From: Maritalea porphyrae
GTDB lineage: Bacteria; Pseudomonadota; Alphaproteobacteria; Rhizobiales; Devosiaceae
Direction: 5' to 3'
Length of the DNA: 64,000 nt
Assembly: GCF_027213965.1 (NCBI RefSeq)
Contig: NZ_JAPWGX010000002.1
Coordinates: forward strand, 562,412 to 626,411
Below the pieces are notes generated by a model that saw only the letters and a list, made by a program, of their open reading frames with translations, was not told the origin of the DNA and did no database searches. Numbering within the stretch: the stretch's first letter is position 1; each line of letters starts with the position of its first letter. Below are positions 46,990 through 56,033 of the stretch, piece by piece. The position numbers and the translations under genes were made by a program.

Positions 46990-48075
46990 TTGAGCACACC
47001 ACCTATCAATCAAGATTTTTTGTCGGTTCTCAATGAACGTTCGCAAGGCATTTTCAAACGCCTTGTGGAGCGGTTCATTGAAACGGGAGAGCCCGTGGGC
47101 TCGCGACAATTATCGCGCGCGCTGGAGGAAAGCCTTTCAGCGGCTTCCGTGCGCAACGTGATGGCTGATCTTGAAGATTTGGGCCTTATCGCTGCGCCGC
47201 ATACATCTGCAGGGCGCGCTCCAACTCAGGCAGGGCTGCGGTTCTTTGTTGATGCCATGCTGGAAGTTGGCGCAATGGGCGCAGAAGAGCGCCGCAACAT
47301 CGAAAAACATATTGATGGCGTCACCCAGCATGAAAAAATCGAAGATGTATTGGCCCAAGCCAGCCAAGTTCTTTCAGGTTTGTCACATGGTGCTGGCTTG
47401 GTGTTGGCTCCAAAAGCCGACATTGTTCTCAAACATATTGAATTTGTGCGCCTTGACGCTGAATTGGCGATGGCTGTTTTGGTAGGTGAAGATGGGCATG
47501 TGGAAAATCGGGTGTTTTCCATCCCGCCCGGGCTGACGGCGAGCGAATTGACCAAAGCGAGCAATTTCTTATCCCACCACATTGTTGGGCGCACCTTGCG
47601 CGAAGTGCGTTCGATGCTGCAAGCTCAACATATTGCCCATCAATCTGAGTTGGATGCGCTAACCAAACAATTGGTCGACGAAGGCCTTGCCACGCTGTCT
47701 GAACCTCGGGGCGATGAAACCCCAACCTTGATTGTGCGCGGCCGTGCCAATTTGATTGCAGACACCATGGCAAGCGAAGAGCTTGATCGGGTACGCCAAC
47801 TGTTTGACGAGTTGGAATCAAAAAAATCAATCATCGATCTGTTGAGTGACACCCACGATGCTGATGGGGTGCGGATATTTATTGGTTCTGAGAACAAATT
47901 GTTCTCGCTTTCTGGCTCGTCTGTGATCCTTTCGCCCTATCGCGACCACAACGCCAATGTGGTTGGAATTGTGGGGGTCATCGGACCAACACGACTTAAT
48001 TACGCCAAGATTGTACCGGCAGTGGACTATACCGCCCATGTGGTCTCCAAACTGATCAACAAACGCAGTGTTTGA
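46990..48075 (+). CDS. hrcA: Heat-inducible transcription repressor HrcA
   Basis: A 361-aa repressor that binds CIRCE operators and controls groESL and, in some species, dnaK. The N-terminal winged helix is RSQGIFKRLVERFIETGEPV followed by GSRQLSRAL and AASVRNVMADLEDLGLIAAP. The C-terminal conserved segment is VVGIVGVIGPTRLNYAKIVP. A TTG at 46990 preceded by GAGG is taken as start; another TTG at 46948 is in frame but lies in a possible promoter region. Order hrcA-grpE is standard. No CIRCE element was found in the window, consistent with control of groESL elsewhere. Confidence 0.93.
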   Translation: MSTPPINQDFLSVLNERSQGIFKRLVERFIETGEPVGSRQLSRALEESLSAASVRNVMADLEDLGLIAAPHTSAGRAPTQAGLRFFVDAMLEVGAMGAEERRNIEKHIDGVTQHEKIEDVLAQASQVLSGLSHGAGLVLAPKADIVLKHIEFVRLDAELAMAVLVGEDGHVENRVFSIPPGLTASELTKASNFLSHHIVGRTLREVRSMLQAQHIAHQSELDALTKQLVDEGLATLSEPRGDETPTLIVRGRANLIADTMASEELDRVRQLFDELESKKSIIDLLSDTHDADGVRIFIGSENKLFSLSGSSVILSPYRDHNANVVGIVGVIGPTRLNYAKIVPAVDYTAHVVSKLINKRSV

Positions 48076-48078
48076 CGC

Positions 48079-48125
48079 AAATTTCATGTTCAATTGATTT
48101 GAGTGCTTGAAATTTCACGTTCAAT
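48079..48125. repeat. Imperfect direct repeat in the hrcA-grpE gap
   Basis: AAATTTCATGTTCAAT at 48079-48094 recurs as AAATTTCACGTTCAAT at 48110-48125, with 1 mismatch in 16, 31 bp (three helical turns) apart. It lies 52-98 nt upstream of the grpE start. The spacing suggests an operator for a helix-face-dependent regulator, but no known consensus was recognised. Confidence 0.5.
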
Positions 48126-48176
48126 GGTCGATATCCGGGGCAACAATTTCACTAAATAGACAAGCGAAACGACATA

Positions 48177-48809
48177 ATGAGTGACGAAGAGTTCCAAAAC
48201 GAAGCAAATCAAACTGAGCTAGACGAAGATCAGGCTCAAGAAAATGCTGCGGGCGAACAGGAAGCGGCGTCTCAAACACAAGTCCTTGAGGCTGAAAACG
48301 CCAAGCTTAAAGATCGGTTGTTGCGCGCTGTTGCGGAGATGGAAAATCTGCGCAAACGTACCGAGCGCGATGTCAAAGATGCCCGTCAATACGCAATGGC
48401 AAACTTTGCTCGTGACATGCTTACCGCAACTGACAACCTGTCACGTGCATTGATGACTATGGCACAAGAAGCCAAAGATGAAGCGGAAGGTCCGTTCAAA
48501 TCCTTGATCGAGGGTGTTGAAATGACCGAACGCGAAATGCACCGGTTGCTTGAGAAAAACGGCATTACCAAACTTGAGCCAAAAGGCGAAAAGTTTGACC
48601 CGAATTTTCACCAAGCCATGTTTGAAATTCCAAATAGCGATGTAGCGGAAAACACCGTGATGGAAGTTATGCAAGCTGGTTATGTGATCGGCGAACGCGT
48701 ATTGCGCCCCGCCATGGTTGGTGTTGCCAAAGGTGGCCCAAAGGTTGTGCCCATCAACAATGGTGATGACGCCGCAGAAACGGGCGAAAATTTGGATCGC
48801 TCAGTTTAA
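48177..48809 (+). CDS. grpE: Nucleotide exchange factor GrpE
   Basis: A 210-aa GrpE, which releases ADP from DnaK in the heat-shock chaperone cycle. The N-terminal 45 residues are acidic and disordered; a long coiled-coil helix follows ([20 protein letters not shown]), and the C-terminal beta domain shows [17 protein letters not shown] and [20 protein letters not shown]. Length is typical. It is 101 nt downstream of hrcA in the same orientation and ends at a strong terminator. The partner chaperone genes dnaK-dnaJ lie 1.5 kb further on. Confidence 0.96.
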   Translation: MSDEEFQNEANQTELDEDQAQENAAGEQEAASQTQVLEAENAKLKDRLLRAVAEMENLRKRTERDVKDARQYAMANFARDMLTATDNLSRALMTMAQEAKDEAEGPFKSLIEGVEMTEREMHRLLEKNGITKLEPKGEKFDPNFHQAMFEIPNSDVAENTVMEVMQAGYVIGERVLRPAMVGVAKGGPKVVPINNGDDAAETGENLDRSV

Positions 48810-48836
48810 TCTGTTCGATCCGTTTTCTAAGGTTTT

Positions 48837-48864
48837 AAACCGGCGGTTTTCCGCCGGTTTTTTT
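48837..48864 (+). terminator. Rho-independent terminator of grpE
   Basis: AAACCGGCGG-TTTT-CCGCCGGTTT is a 10-bp perfect stem followed by further Ts, 27 nt after the grpE stop codon. It may also work for the convergent GFA gene, whose stop lies at 48868-48866, since the minus strand ends GGTTTAAAA. Confidence 0.85.
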
Positions 48865-48865
48865 A

Positions 48866-49291
48866 TTACTCATTCGCCTCTGCAAAAACCTGTTCTGCGG
48901 TTTTGCGTTCGCTATTTTCATCTGAGAAAGCATAATAGTCAGGCTTTTGTTCAACAAATATCTCCTGCACCACTCTAAAATCCGCATCATCTTCTTGAAA
49001 AAGACCCGCAGAATAGAAATGCTCCATGGTGCCTACCGTTAGGTGGTAGAATAATGGGGTGCCGCATTTTGTGCAGAACCCACGCTCTGCCCAATCTGAG
49101 GACCTATAGCGCCCAATATGCTCGGCGCCCGTTGCTTCAAGCTTGTCGTCACCATGCAGAGCCAGGAACGCCGATCCGCCGCTCAAGCGCCGGCAAATAG
49201 TGCAATGGCACGCTCCGATTTTGGTGGCATTTGCGTTGACACTAATTTCCACTGCCCCACAAAGGCATGTTCCCTTGCGCTCATGTTTCAT
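48866..49291 (-). CDS. GFA/CENP-V-domain zinc protein
   Basis: A 141-aa protein of the glutathione-dependent formaldehyde-activating (GFA) superfamily. The zinc-binding cysteines are seen as CLCGAVEIS near the N-terminus, GACHCTICRR in the middle, and GFCTKCGTPLFYH. Classical GFA was proposed to speed S-hydroxymethylglutathione formation, but most such paralogues have no shown activity. It is located downstream of the alkB-like gene on the same strand (70-nt gap) and converges with grpE. Substrate unknown. Confidence 0.88.
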   Translation of the reverse strand: MKHERKGTCLCGAVEISVNANATKIGACHCTICRRLSGGSAFLALHGDDKLEATGAEHIGRYRSSDWAERGFCTKCGTPLFYHLTVGTMEHFYSAGLFQEDDADFRVVQEIFVEQKPDYYAFSDENSERKTAEQVFAEANE

Positions 49292-49361
49292 TGGTCCATC
49301 CCACTATTTGTTGCGATATTGTTCTCTCAATATTCTAGCAAACCGCTTTGTACAAATCTTG

Positions 49362-49982
49362 CTAAATTGATTTCGATTTTGTGACCCGCCTTAGGGTCAA
49401 ATTCACCCGTCCGCCGTCTTGGAACACAGCGCTAGATGCAAGCAATTCAGAGCTATTTGGATAAATCTTGTCAATGCCATGAAAGGCGAGCCGCGTGTCC
49501 TTTTCCAACACCAGCGCATCGCCTGAACTAATGTCAAATGACGATGTTTTGCCGCCACGCGTCGTGCCCCCAAGCCGAAACCGCGCGCGGTCGCCAAGGG
49601 AAATGGACAATACCGGGGCATCAAGATCGTCTTCATCCTTGTCTTGATGCAGACCCATTTTGGCGCTTGGGGCATAATAGTTGATCAAACAAGCTTCAGG
49701 TGGAGCAGGATAGCCGGTCAGTTCATGCCAGAGGTCGCACAACATGGTGGGCATCTGGGGCCAAGGTTTGTTGGTTACTGGGTGCTGTGGTTGATATCGG
49801 TAGCCTTTTTGTTGATCTGAAACCCAACCCAACTCACCAAGATTGGACATGCGCACCGAAAAGGCCTTACCTGTTCTTGGCATGGTGGGGGTGAAAAGCG
49901 GGGCGATTTCTAGTGCATTTTCAATGTGCTTGAGGAGTTCCACTTGCTCGGTTTTGGCGAGTTGGCCGGGGAAAATTCGCAT
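49362..49982 (-). CDS. alkB: AlkB-like 2-oxoglutarate/Fe(II) dioxygenase (DNA dealkylation)
   Basis: A protein of about 206 aa from the ATG at 49982 (MRIFPGQLAKTEQ); in-frame sequence to 50072 would add 30 basic residues of doubtful origin. AlkB enzymes oxidatively remove 1-methyladenine and 3-methylcytosine lesions. The iron ligands appear as HQDKDE (HxD) and the later His in LAFHGIDKIYP, and the 2-oxoglutarate-binding Arg in GRVNLTLRRV. The substrate-lid segment GWVSDQQKGYRYQPQHPVTN is also characteristic. It is followed by the GFA gene. Homology to rhizobial AlkB is clear from the motifs. Confidence 0.9.
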   Translation of the reverse strand: MRIFPGQLAKTEQVELLKHIENALEIAPLFTPTMPRTGKAFSVRMSNLGELGWVSDQQKGYRYQPQHPVTNKPWPQMPTMLCDLWHELTGYPAPPEACLINYYAPSAKMGLHQDKDEDDLDAPVLSISLGDRARFRLGGTTRGGKTSSFDISSGDALVLEKDTRLAFHGIDKIYPNSSELLASSAVFQDGGRVNLTLRRVTKSKSI

Positions 49983-50134
49983 GTTTTTTTGTTTTTTCCT
50001 GTCGCTTTTTAAATCAATCACGTCTATATAACCGCGCTTGTTCTTTACGGTCCAAATTATTCGCAAGCACATTGATCGATTAAGAGATGCAACAAAGGTC
50101 TAAGAGCCGGTTTCAAAGAATCTTATCTTTGATG

Positions 50135-50163
50135 CTTGAAGCCCAATTTGTTGCTTCCTATAT
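50135..50163 (+). promoter_or_regulatory. RpoH (sigma-32) promoter of dnaK
   Basis: CTTGAA (from 50135) and CCTATAT (50157-50163), with 18 nt between the CTTG core and the second element. This agrees with the alphaproteobacterial RpoH consensus (CTTG and CyTATnT). It would give a leader of about 125 nt before the dnaK ATG, holding several small hairpins such as CAGAC-AAAGG-GTCTG (50263-50277). No CIRCE element is present. Confidence 0.7.
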
Positions 50164-50296
50164 ACCGATCAACAAGTGGATTGGGCACGGCGGTGCCTGA
50201 AACATGAATATGAGGGATCCGAACGGCTTTTATGCCGGTGAAAGACTGCTGGAAACGGGGTCAGACAAAGGGTCTGCCAACAAAGAGGTTTTATAA

Positions 50297-52201
50297 ATGG
50301 GTAAAGTAATTGGAATTGACCTTGGTACCACCAACTCGTGTATTGCGATTATGGACGGGGCCGAGCCAAAAATCGTTGAAAACGCAGAAGGTGCGCGTAC
50401 AACACCTTCAATGGTCGCGTTCACAGACGACGACCGTTTGGTTGGACAGCCAGCGAAACGCCAAGCTGTAACCAACCCGGAAGATACTCTTTTTGCGATC
50501 AAACGTTTGATCGGCCGTCGTTTCGACGATCCGATGGTGAAAAAAGATAAAGATCTAGTTCCTTACAAAATCGTCAAAGCTGATAGCGGCGATGCATGGG
50601 TTGAAGCAAAGGGTGAGAAATACTCCCCTTCACAAATTTCAGCCATGATCCTTCAAAAAATGAAGGAAACAGCGGAAAGCTATTTGGGCGAGCCGGTAAC
50701 TCAGGCCGTTATTACCGTTCCTGCGTACTTTAACGACAGCCAGCGCCAAGCCACAAAAGATGCGGGCAAAATTGCGGGTCTTGAAGTTTTGCGGATCATC
50801 AACGAGCCTACAGCTGCGGCTCTTGCTTATGGTTTGGACAAACAAGAAGCAGGCATCATTGCAGTGTACGACCTTGGTGGTGGTACATTCGACGTTTCGA
50901 TTCTTGAAATCGGCGATGGTGTTTTTGAAGTAAAATCAACCAACGGGGATACTTTCCTTGGCGGTGAAGATTTTGATATGCGCTTGGTTGATTATTTGGC
51001 GGACGAATTTAAACGCGAAAACGGCATCGACCTTCGTGGCGATAAGCTTGCGTTGCAGCGTTTGAAAGAAGCAGCTGAAAAAGCAAAAATCGAATTGTCT
51101 TCAGCTACACAAACCGAAGTCAACTTGCCGTTTATTACGGCTGACCAATCTGGCCCGAAACACCTTCAACTTAAACTGACACGCGCAAAGCTTGAGCAGT
51201 TGGTTGAAGATTTCATCAAGCGTACGATTGAGCCTTGTAAAGCGGCGTTGAAAGACGCAGGCATTTCAGCTGGCGAAATCGACGAAGTGGTATTGGTTGG
51301 CGGTATGACCCGTATGCCAAAAATCCAAGAAGTCGTTAAAGAGTTCTTCGGCAAAGAGCCACATAAGGGTGTGAACCCTGATGAAGTTGTGGCTGCAGGT
51401 GCTGCTATTCAGGCTGGTGTGTTGCAAGGCGACGTTAAAGACGTTCTTCTTTTGGACGTAACACCATTGTCTTTGGGTATTGAAACATTGGGCGGCGTAT
51501 TTACCCGCTTGATCGATCGCAACACAACGATCCCAACCAAGAAAAGCCAAGTGTTCTCAACAGCTGAAGACAATCAGTCTGCGGTGACCATTCGGGTTTC
51601 TCAAGGTGAGCGGGAAATGGCTGCGGACAACAAGGTTCTTGGCCAATTTGACTTGGTTGGCATTCCGCCAGCACCGCGCGGTGTTCCCCAAGTTGAAGTT
51701 ACTTTTGATATTGACGCCAACGGCATCGTGAATGTGTCGGCGAAAGACAAAGGTACTGGCAAAGAGCAACAAATCCGAATCCAAGCTTCTGGTGGTCTTT
51801 CAGATGAAGAGATCGAAGCCATGGTGAAAGATGCGGAAGCAAATGCTGATGCCGACGTTAAAAAGCGCGAATCTGTTGAAGCGAAAAACCAAGGCGAGGC
51901 TTTGGTCCACTCAACAGAAAGCTCATTGAAAGAGCATGGCGACAAAGTCGACGAAGGCACACGCGAAGTTATCGAAGTTGCTTTGGAAGAACTCAAATCA
52001 GCGCTGGAAGGCGATGATGCGGATCTAATCAAAGAAAAGACCACAGCATTGGCTCAAAGCTCTATGAAACTTGGTGAAGCCATGTATCAGGCAAGTCAAG
52101 AAGGCGACAGCGACGAGTTTGATGGTGGTGAACCAGCAGCCGACGATGACGTTGTTGATGCTGACTTTGAAGAAGTTAAAGACGAAGACCAAAAGTCATA
52201 A
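50297..52201 (+). CDS. dnaK: Molecular chaperone DnaK (Hsp70)
   Basis: A 634-aa Hsp70 that binds and releases unfolded polypeptides in an ATP cycle with DnaJ and GrpE. The nucleotide-binding domain starts [18 protein letters not shown] and contains [19 protein letters not shown] and [17 protein letters not shown]. The substrate-binding domain and lid follow, ending in an acidic tail ([19 protein letters not shown]). A GAGG box lies 8 nt before the ATG. A RpoH-type promoter 134-162 nt upstream implies heat induction. dnaJ follows after 102 bp. Confidence 0.98.
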   Translation: MGKVIGIDLGTTNSCIAIMDGAEPKIVENAEGARTTPSMVAFTDDDRLVGQPAKRQAVTNPEDTLFAIKRLIGRRFDDPMVKKDKDLVPYKIVKADSGDAWVEAKGEKYSPSQISAMILQKMKETAESYLGEPVTQAVITVPAYFNDSQRQATKDAGKIAGLEVLRIINEPTAAALAYGLDKQEAGIIAVYDLGGGTFDVSILEIGDGVFEVKSTNGDTFLGGEDFDMRLVDYLADEFKRENGIDLRGDKLALQRLKEAAEKAKIELSSATQTEVNLPFITADQSGPKHLQLKLTRAKLEQLVEDFIKRTIEPCKAALKDAGISAGEIDEVVLVGGMTRMPKIQEVVKEFFGKEPHKGVNPDEVVAAGAAIQAGVLQGDVKDVLLLDVTPLSLGIETLGGVFTRLIDRNTTIPTKKSQVFSTAEDNQSAVTIRVSQGEREMAADNKVLGQFDLVGIPPAPRGVPQVEVTFDIDANGIVNVSAKDKGTGKEQQIRIQASGGLSDEEIEAMVKDAEANADADVKKRESVEAKNQGEALVHSTESSLKEHGDKVDEGTREVIEVALEELKSALEGDDADLIKEKTTALAQSSMKLGEAMYQASQEGDSDEFDGGEPAADDDVVDADFEEVKDEDQKS

Positions 52202-52227
52202 GTCTTAACTGAACAAACCGATCTTGA

Positions 52228-52268
52228 TTGGCGGGGCAGCTTGTATGTTTGCAAGCGGGTCCCGCCAA
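52228..52268 (+). other. Long hairpin in the dnaK-dnaJ intergenic region
   Basis: TTGGCGGG (52228-52235) pairs with CCCGCCAA (52261-52268), and inside it GCTTG (52239-52243) pairs with CAAGC (52252-52256). No T tract follows, so it is not a standard terminator. It may be an RNA processing or stability element setting the DnaK to DnaJ ratio. Confidence 0.45.
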
Positions 52269-52303
52269 CGATCTCGGGGCACCAATTTTGGAGCACCAGC
52301 GCC

Positions 52304-53455
52304 ATGTCCAAAAAAGATTTCTACGATGTGCTAGGGGTTGCCCGCGAAGCGGATGACAAGACCCTTAAATCAGCCTATCGCAAATTAGCGATGAAATATC
52401 ACCCAGATAAAAACCCTGGGGACGATGCTGCCGAAGCATCATTTAAAGAAGTTTCTGAAGCGTATGACACGCTCAAAGACGCGCAAAAGCGCGCAGCCTA
52501 CGACCGATTTGGCCATGCCGCCTTTCAAAATGGTGGCGGACAAAACGGATTTGGCGCCGATTTTTCTTCATCCATGTCTGACATTTTTGAGGATATCTTT
52601 GGCGACTTCATGGGCGGCCAAGGTGGGGGAAGACGCGAACGCAGCTCTGCGATGCGCGGCTCTGATTTGCGCTATAACCTTGAAATATCGCTAGAAGAGG
52701 CCTTTGAAGGGCAAACCGTTGATATCGACGTGCCTTCGATGGTGAGTTGCGATACGTGCGAAGGACATGGGGCCAAACCTGGCACAGGTTTTTCAACATG
52801 TGGCACTTGCCAAGGACACGGCAAAGTGCGCGCAGCTCAGGGCTTTTTCACCATTGAGCGCACCTGCCCACAATGCCATGGTCGTGGCGAAACAATGGAC
52901 CAACCTTGTACCGATTGTTCGGGCCAGGGACGCCGACAAGAATCTCGCTCATTGTCTGTTGATGTGCCAAAGGGCATTGAAGATGGCACCCGCATTCGCC
53001 TTTCAAGCGAAGGGGAAGCGGGGATGCGCGGCGGACCTTCGGGTGACCTTTATATTTTCGTTTCTATCAAGCCTCATGATTTGTTCCAGCGCGATGGTGC
53101 TGACCTTTTCTGTCGGGTCCCCATTTCAATGACCACTGCCGCGCTTGGTGGCGAGTTTGAGGTGCCTGCTTTGGGCGGAGGCCGCGCGAAAGTGAAAGTG
53201 CCTCAAGGTACACAAGCTGGACAACGTGTTCGCCTTAAGGGCAAAGGCATGCCAGTTTTGCGGTCGCAGCAAATGGGTGATCTTTACATTCAAATGGATG
53301 TGGAAACACCGCAGAACCTGAGCAAACGGCAACGCGAATTGCTTGAAGAATTTGACGAGATCACAACCAAAGAAACCAATCCAACCTCCGCGGGCTTTTT
53401 CAAGAAGATCAAAGGCCTATTTGAAGGATTGAGCGAGCACGCCCGCAAGGATTAA
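52304..53455 (+). CDS. dnaJ: Chaperone DnaJ (Hsp40)
   Basis: A 383-aa class-I J protein. The J domain starts [18 protein letters not shown] and has the HPD motif in KYHPDKNP; a Gly/Phe-rich linker follows, and the zinc domain holds four CxxCxGxG repeats ([32 protein letters not shown]). The C-terminal client-binding domains and dimer segment complete the normal length. The ATG at 52304 is chosen by homology, since upstream in-frame sequence encodes unrelated residues, and GGAG lies 10 nt before it. It acts with DnaK encoded just upstream. Confidence 0.97.
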   Translation: MSKKDFYDVLGVAREADDKTLKSAYRKLAMKYHPDKNPGDDAAEASFKEVSEAYDTLKDAQKRAAYDRFGHAAFQNGGGQNGFGADFSSSMSDIFEDIFGDFMGGQGGGRRERSSAMRGSDLRYNLEISLEEAFEGQTVDIDVPSMVSCDTCEGHGAKPGTGFSTCGTCQGHGKVRAAQGFFTIERTCPQCHGRGETMDQPCTDCSGQGRRQESRSLSVDVPKGIEDGTRIRLSSEGEAGMRGGPSGDLYIFVSIKPHDLFQRDGADLFCRVPISMTTAALGGEFEVPALGGGRAKVKVPQGTQAGQRVRLKGKGMPVLRSQQMGDLYIQMDVETPQNLSKRQRELLEEFDEITTKETNPTSAGFFKKIKGLFEGLSEHARKD

Positions 53456-53526
53456 GCGTGGTTTTGATTTGCGGGTTGTCATCTGAAAGCTGATCTGATC
53501 CGTTATAAAATGGATAGGGGCAATCA

Positions 53527-54069
53527 ATGACGAAAATTCTGGCGATCTCTGGATCGATACGCAATGATTCATATAATGCACAATTGGCGCATATGATGGT
53601 GCGCCATTTGCGCGAACGTGGCGCAGATGCGGCCTATTTGGATCTCGCCAATTTTGACATGCCCTTGTTCAACGAAGATTTGCCAGCCGAACAGCAACCC
53701 GCTTGTGCTTTAAAACTGGCCAATCTCTTGGCGAATACCGATGCGGTATTCATCGCATCACCTGAGTATAATGGTTCACTAACGCCCCTGTTGAAGAACA
53801 CAATTGATTGGGTGCACCATCAAAAACTTGGCGCATTTTCTAAAGCCACTTTTGGCATTGCCTCTGTGTCCAGTGGCGCCCTTGCCGGCATTATGGCACT
53901 TTCGCATTTGCGCGATGTTCTGTCTAAAGTGGGTGCCTTAATCGCCCCGACCGCGCTTGGTGTGGGCATGGCAGCCGATGCATTTGATGACAAAGGCGAG
54001 CTTTGCGACCAACGTGTTGCCGCACGGGCACAAGCTTTGTTGCATGAGCTGATCACCATTAAACGCTGA
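53527..54069 (+). CDS. NADPH-dependent FMN reductase-family protein
   Basis: A 180-aa flavodoxin-like protein of the NAD(P)H-dependent FMN reductase family (ChrR/YieF/azoreductase group). The FMN-phosphate loop is ISGSIRNDSYNAQLA at the N-terminus and the second conserved block is FIASPEYNGSLTPLLKNTID, both diagnostic. Such enzymes reduce quinones, chromate or azo dyes in vitro; the natural substrate here is unknown. It begins 72 nt after dnaJ and ends 5 nt before the next gene, so it may be co-transcribed with that phosphatase-like gene. A GGGG box precedes the ATG. Confidence 0.9.
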   Translation: MTKILAISGSIRNDSYNAQLAHMMVRHLRERGADAAYLDLANFDMPLFNEDLPAEQQPACALKLANLLANTDAVFIASPEYNGSLTPLLKNTIDWVHHQKLGAFSKATFGIASVSSGALAGIMALSHLRDVLSKVGALIAPTALGVGMAADAFDDKGELCDQRVAARAQALLHELITIKR

Positions 54070-54073
54070 CCAT

Positions 54074-54676
54074 ATGTCTGTAGCGACCTATCTTACCCAC
54101 CCCGAAGTCAATATTGACCCCAATGTGCCAACACCTTGTTGGTCTCTGTCGAATATAGGGAGGGAGCGTCTTCAACGTGCGATTGGTCGGGGCATTTTCG
54201 ATCACATTGAATTGGTTATCGCCTCGAGTGAACAAAAAGCGTTGGATGCTGCGGAAATTATTTGTGATCGGCAAGACCTGCCGTTCCTTGAAAACTCTGC
54301 ATTTGATGAAAACGATAGATCCGGCACAGGTTTTTTGGCCGCCGACGCGTTCGACACCGTAGCTACCCAGTTTTATGAACAACCTGACAAGAGTGTTCGA
54401 GGCTGGGAAACTGCCATTGCTGCGCAAAATCGAATTGTGGATGCCGTGCATAAGTATTTAACCCAATTTGAGGACAAACGGGTTTTGTTTGTCGGACATG
54501 GCGCGGTTGGCACATTGCTGAAATGCCATATTGGAAAACGTCAGATATCGCGAGATGAAGATCAACGCCTAATGGCAGCCAAAGGTGGCGGCAATGTTTT
54601 TTCTTTCGATTGGGCTAACCGCACATTGCTTACAGACTGGGTATCGCTTGAGGATTGGCCATCTGGACAACATTAG
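54074..54676 (+). CDS. Histidine-phosphatase-superfamily protein with altered RHG motif
   Basis: A 200-aa protein of the phosphoglycerate-mutase-like fold. The N-terminal catalytic motif, normally RHG, reads TYLTHPEV: His9 is kept, but Arg and Gly are replaced by Thr and Pro. The second Arg (usually SxxxRAxxTA) is Lys55 in SSEQKALDAA, while the second His is present at residue 142 in VGHGAVGTLL. Catalysis may therefore differ or be lost; related proteins with THP are known to me in alphaproteobacteria, function unknown. It lies between the FMN reductase gene (4 nt) and the pyrF fusion gene, 69 nt before it. Confidence 0.78.
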   Translation: MSVATYLTHPEVNIDPNVPTPCWSLSNIGRERLQRAIGRGIFDHIELVIASSEQKALDAAEIICDRQDLPFLENSAFDENDRSGTGFLAADAFDTVATQFYEQPDKSVRGWETAIAAQNRIVDAVHKYLTQFEDKRVLFVGHGAVGTLLKCHIGKRQISRDEDQRLMAAKGGGNVFSFDWANRTLLTDWVSLEDWPSGQH

Positions 54677-54745
54677 CTTGTTGTTTTTGGCGAACTATGC
54701 CAGTTAACAACTCCGACATGCTATCTTGCCGGAGCCACCTTGCCT

Positions 54746-55963
54746 ATGACCAAAGCTACCCCTCAATTGATCACCGCCCTTGATGTTTCCACCCGCAAAG
54801 AAGCGGAGGCATTGGTTGAAAGAATTGACGATAATGGGGTGTTCTTTAAAATTGGCTATCAGTTGATCTATGGGGATGATGGGCTTGGCTTGGCCAAAGC
54901 GCTCAAAGCGGCGGGCAAGAAAGTCTTTTGTGACGTCAAGCTTTTGGACATTCCCAACACGGTGGAAAAAGGCGTCGCTGGATTGGTTGAATTGGGCGCA
55001 GATATTGTGACCATTCATGCAGAACCTCATTGTATGGCCGCTGCCAAACGCGCAGCTGAAGGCTCAGCAACTAAGCTAATGGGCGTCACTGTGATGACTT
55101 CACTTGATGATGAGGATCTAAAAGCCAGCGGATACGCATATGGCGTGCGTGATTTGGTGGAACGCCGCGCCAAACAGGCCGCGGGCGAAGGCATTGATGG
55201 GGTAATTTGTTCGGCCCATGAAATAGAGCTGGTGAAACAGGCCAGTGGCGGCAAATTGATGGCGGTTACGCCAGGTATTCGACCAACTTTTAGTTCTAGT
55301 GACGACCAAAAACGGATCATGACCCCCACACAGGCCATTGAAATTGGTGCCGATCATTTGGTGGTTGGCCGTCCGATTTACCGTGCGAATGACCCTTATG
55401 CTGCAGCGGGTGCAGTGAACGCTGAAATTGCAGCAGCCAATGCGATCATTACCTCGATTCGCCCTGCCGATAGCGCAGACGCAGAGCGGTTGAAGGAAAT
55501 TGAAGATGATGCGGCAATGCTATTCAAACAATTGGGCGGCGCCTTTACTCAGCTAGACTATTCTGCCAAATCACCTGCATTTTACGCCAACGCTATTGGG
55601 CAAAATCAAATAATTTGGATGGCTGAAGTGCGCGGCGAGCCGGTTGGCTTCCTGCGCGCGAAACCGGTTGATGACGTTTTGTACTGTGCGGAGATTTCGG
55701 TTCTGCGCCAGCATCAAGGCAAGCGTATTGGCGAACGGCTTATCGCCCACTTTGTCGATTTTGCCAGAGCGAATGAATTTGCAGGCGCGGCGGGTGTGAC
55801 CTATGAACATGTGCCATGGAATGGTCCATATTATCTACGGCTTGGGTTCAATTTGTTGCCAGGGGACCAGATTGGGCCTGAATTGGCGCAAATTATGTCA
55901 TCTGAAGTTGAAACGGTCTTGTCTAAAGCGGGCAATCGCATAGTCTTTGGCAAACGGTTCTAA
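54746..55963 (+). CDS. pyrF: Orotidine-5'-phosphate decarboxylase fused to a GNAT acetyltransferase domain
   Basis: A 405-aa two-domain protein. Residues 1-232 are a complete OMP decarboxylase, the last step of UMP synthesis, with [13 protein letters not shown] (Asp63, Lys65, Asp68), [16 protein letters not shown] and the C-terminal [10 protein letters not shown]. Residues 235-405 form a GNAT domain beginning [20 protein letters not shown] and including [20 protein letters not shown] and [11 protein letters not shown]. The frame is open throughout, with no linker of note. Most PyrF proteins are about 230-240 aa. A TTG at 54740 is an alternative start, nearer to the GGAG box. Acetyl acceptor unknown. 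The neighbour dapB begins 70 nt later. Confidence 0.92.
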   Translation: MTKATPQLITALDVSTRKEAEALVERIDDNGVFFKIGYQLIYGDDGLGLAKALKAAGKKVFCDVKLLDIPNTVEKGVAGLVELGADIVTIHAEPHCMAAAKRAAEGSATKLMGVTVMTSLDDEDLKASGYAYGVRDLVERRAKQAAGEGIDGVICSAHEIELVKQASGGKLMAVTPGIRPTFSSSDDQKRIMTPTQAIEIGADHLVVGRPIYRANDPYAAAGAVNAEIAAANAIITSIRPADSADAERLKEIEDDAAMLFKQLGGAFTQLDYSAKSPAFYANAIGQNQIIWMAEVRGEPVGFLRAKPVDDVLYCAEISVLRQHQGKRIGERLIAHFVDFARANEFAGAAGVTYEHVPWNGPYYLRLGFNLLPGDQIGPELAQIMSSEVETVLSKAGNRIVFGKRF

Positions 55964-56033
55964 TCTGTGCCTATTGCTAGCGGTAGGTTCGGTTTTTATG
56001 TTAAATCAATCTCAAAACAGGATTGGCAGATCA

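Noticed and set aside
48101-48108. GAGTGCTT upstream of grpE as a CIRCE half-site
   Set aside because: CIRCE needs TTAGCACTC-N9-GAGTGCTAA; the left arm is missing.
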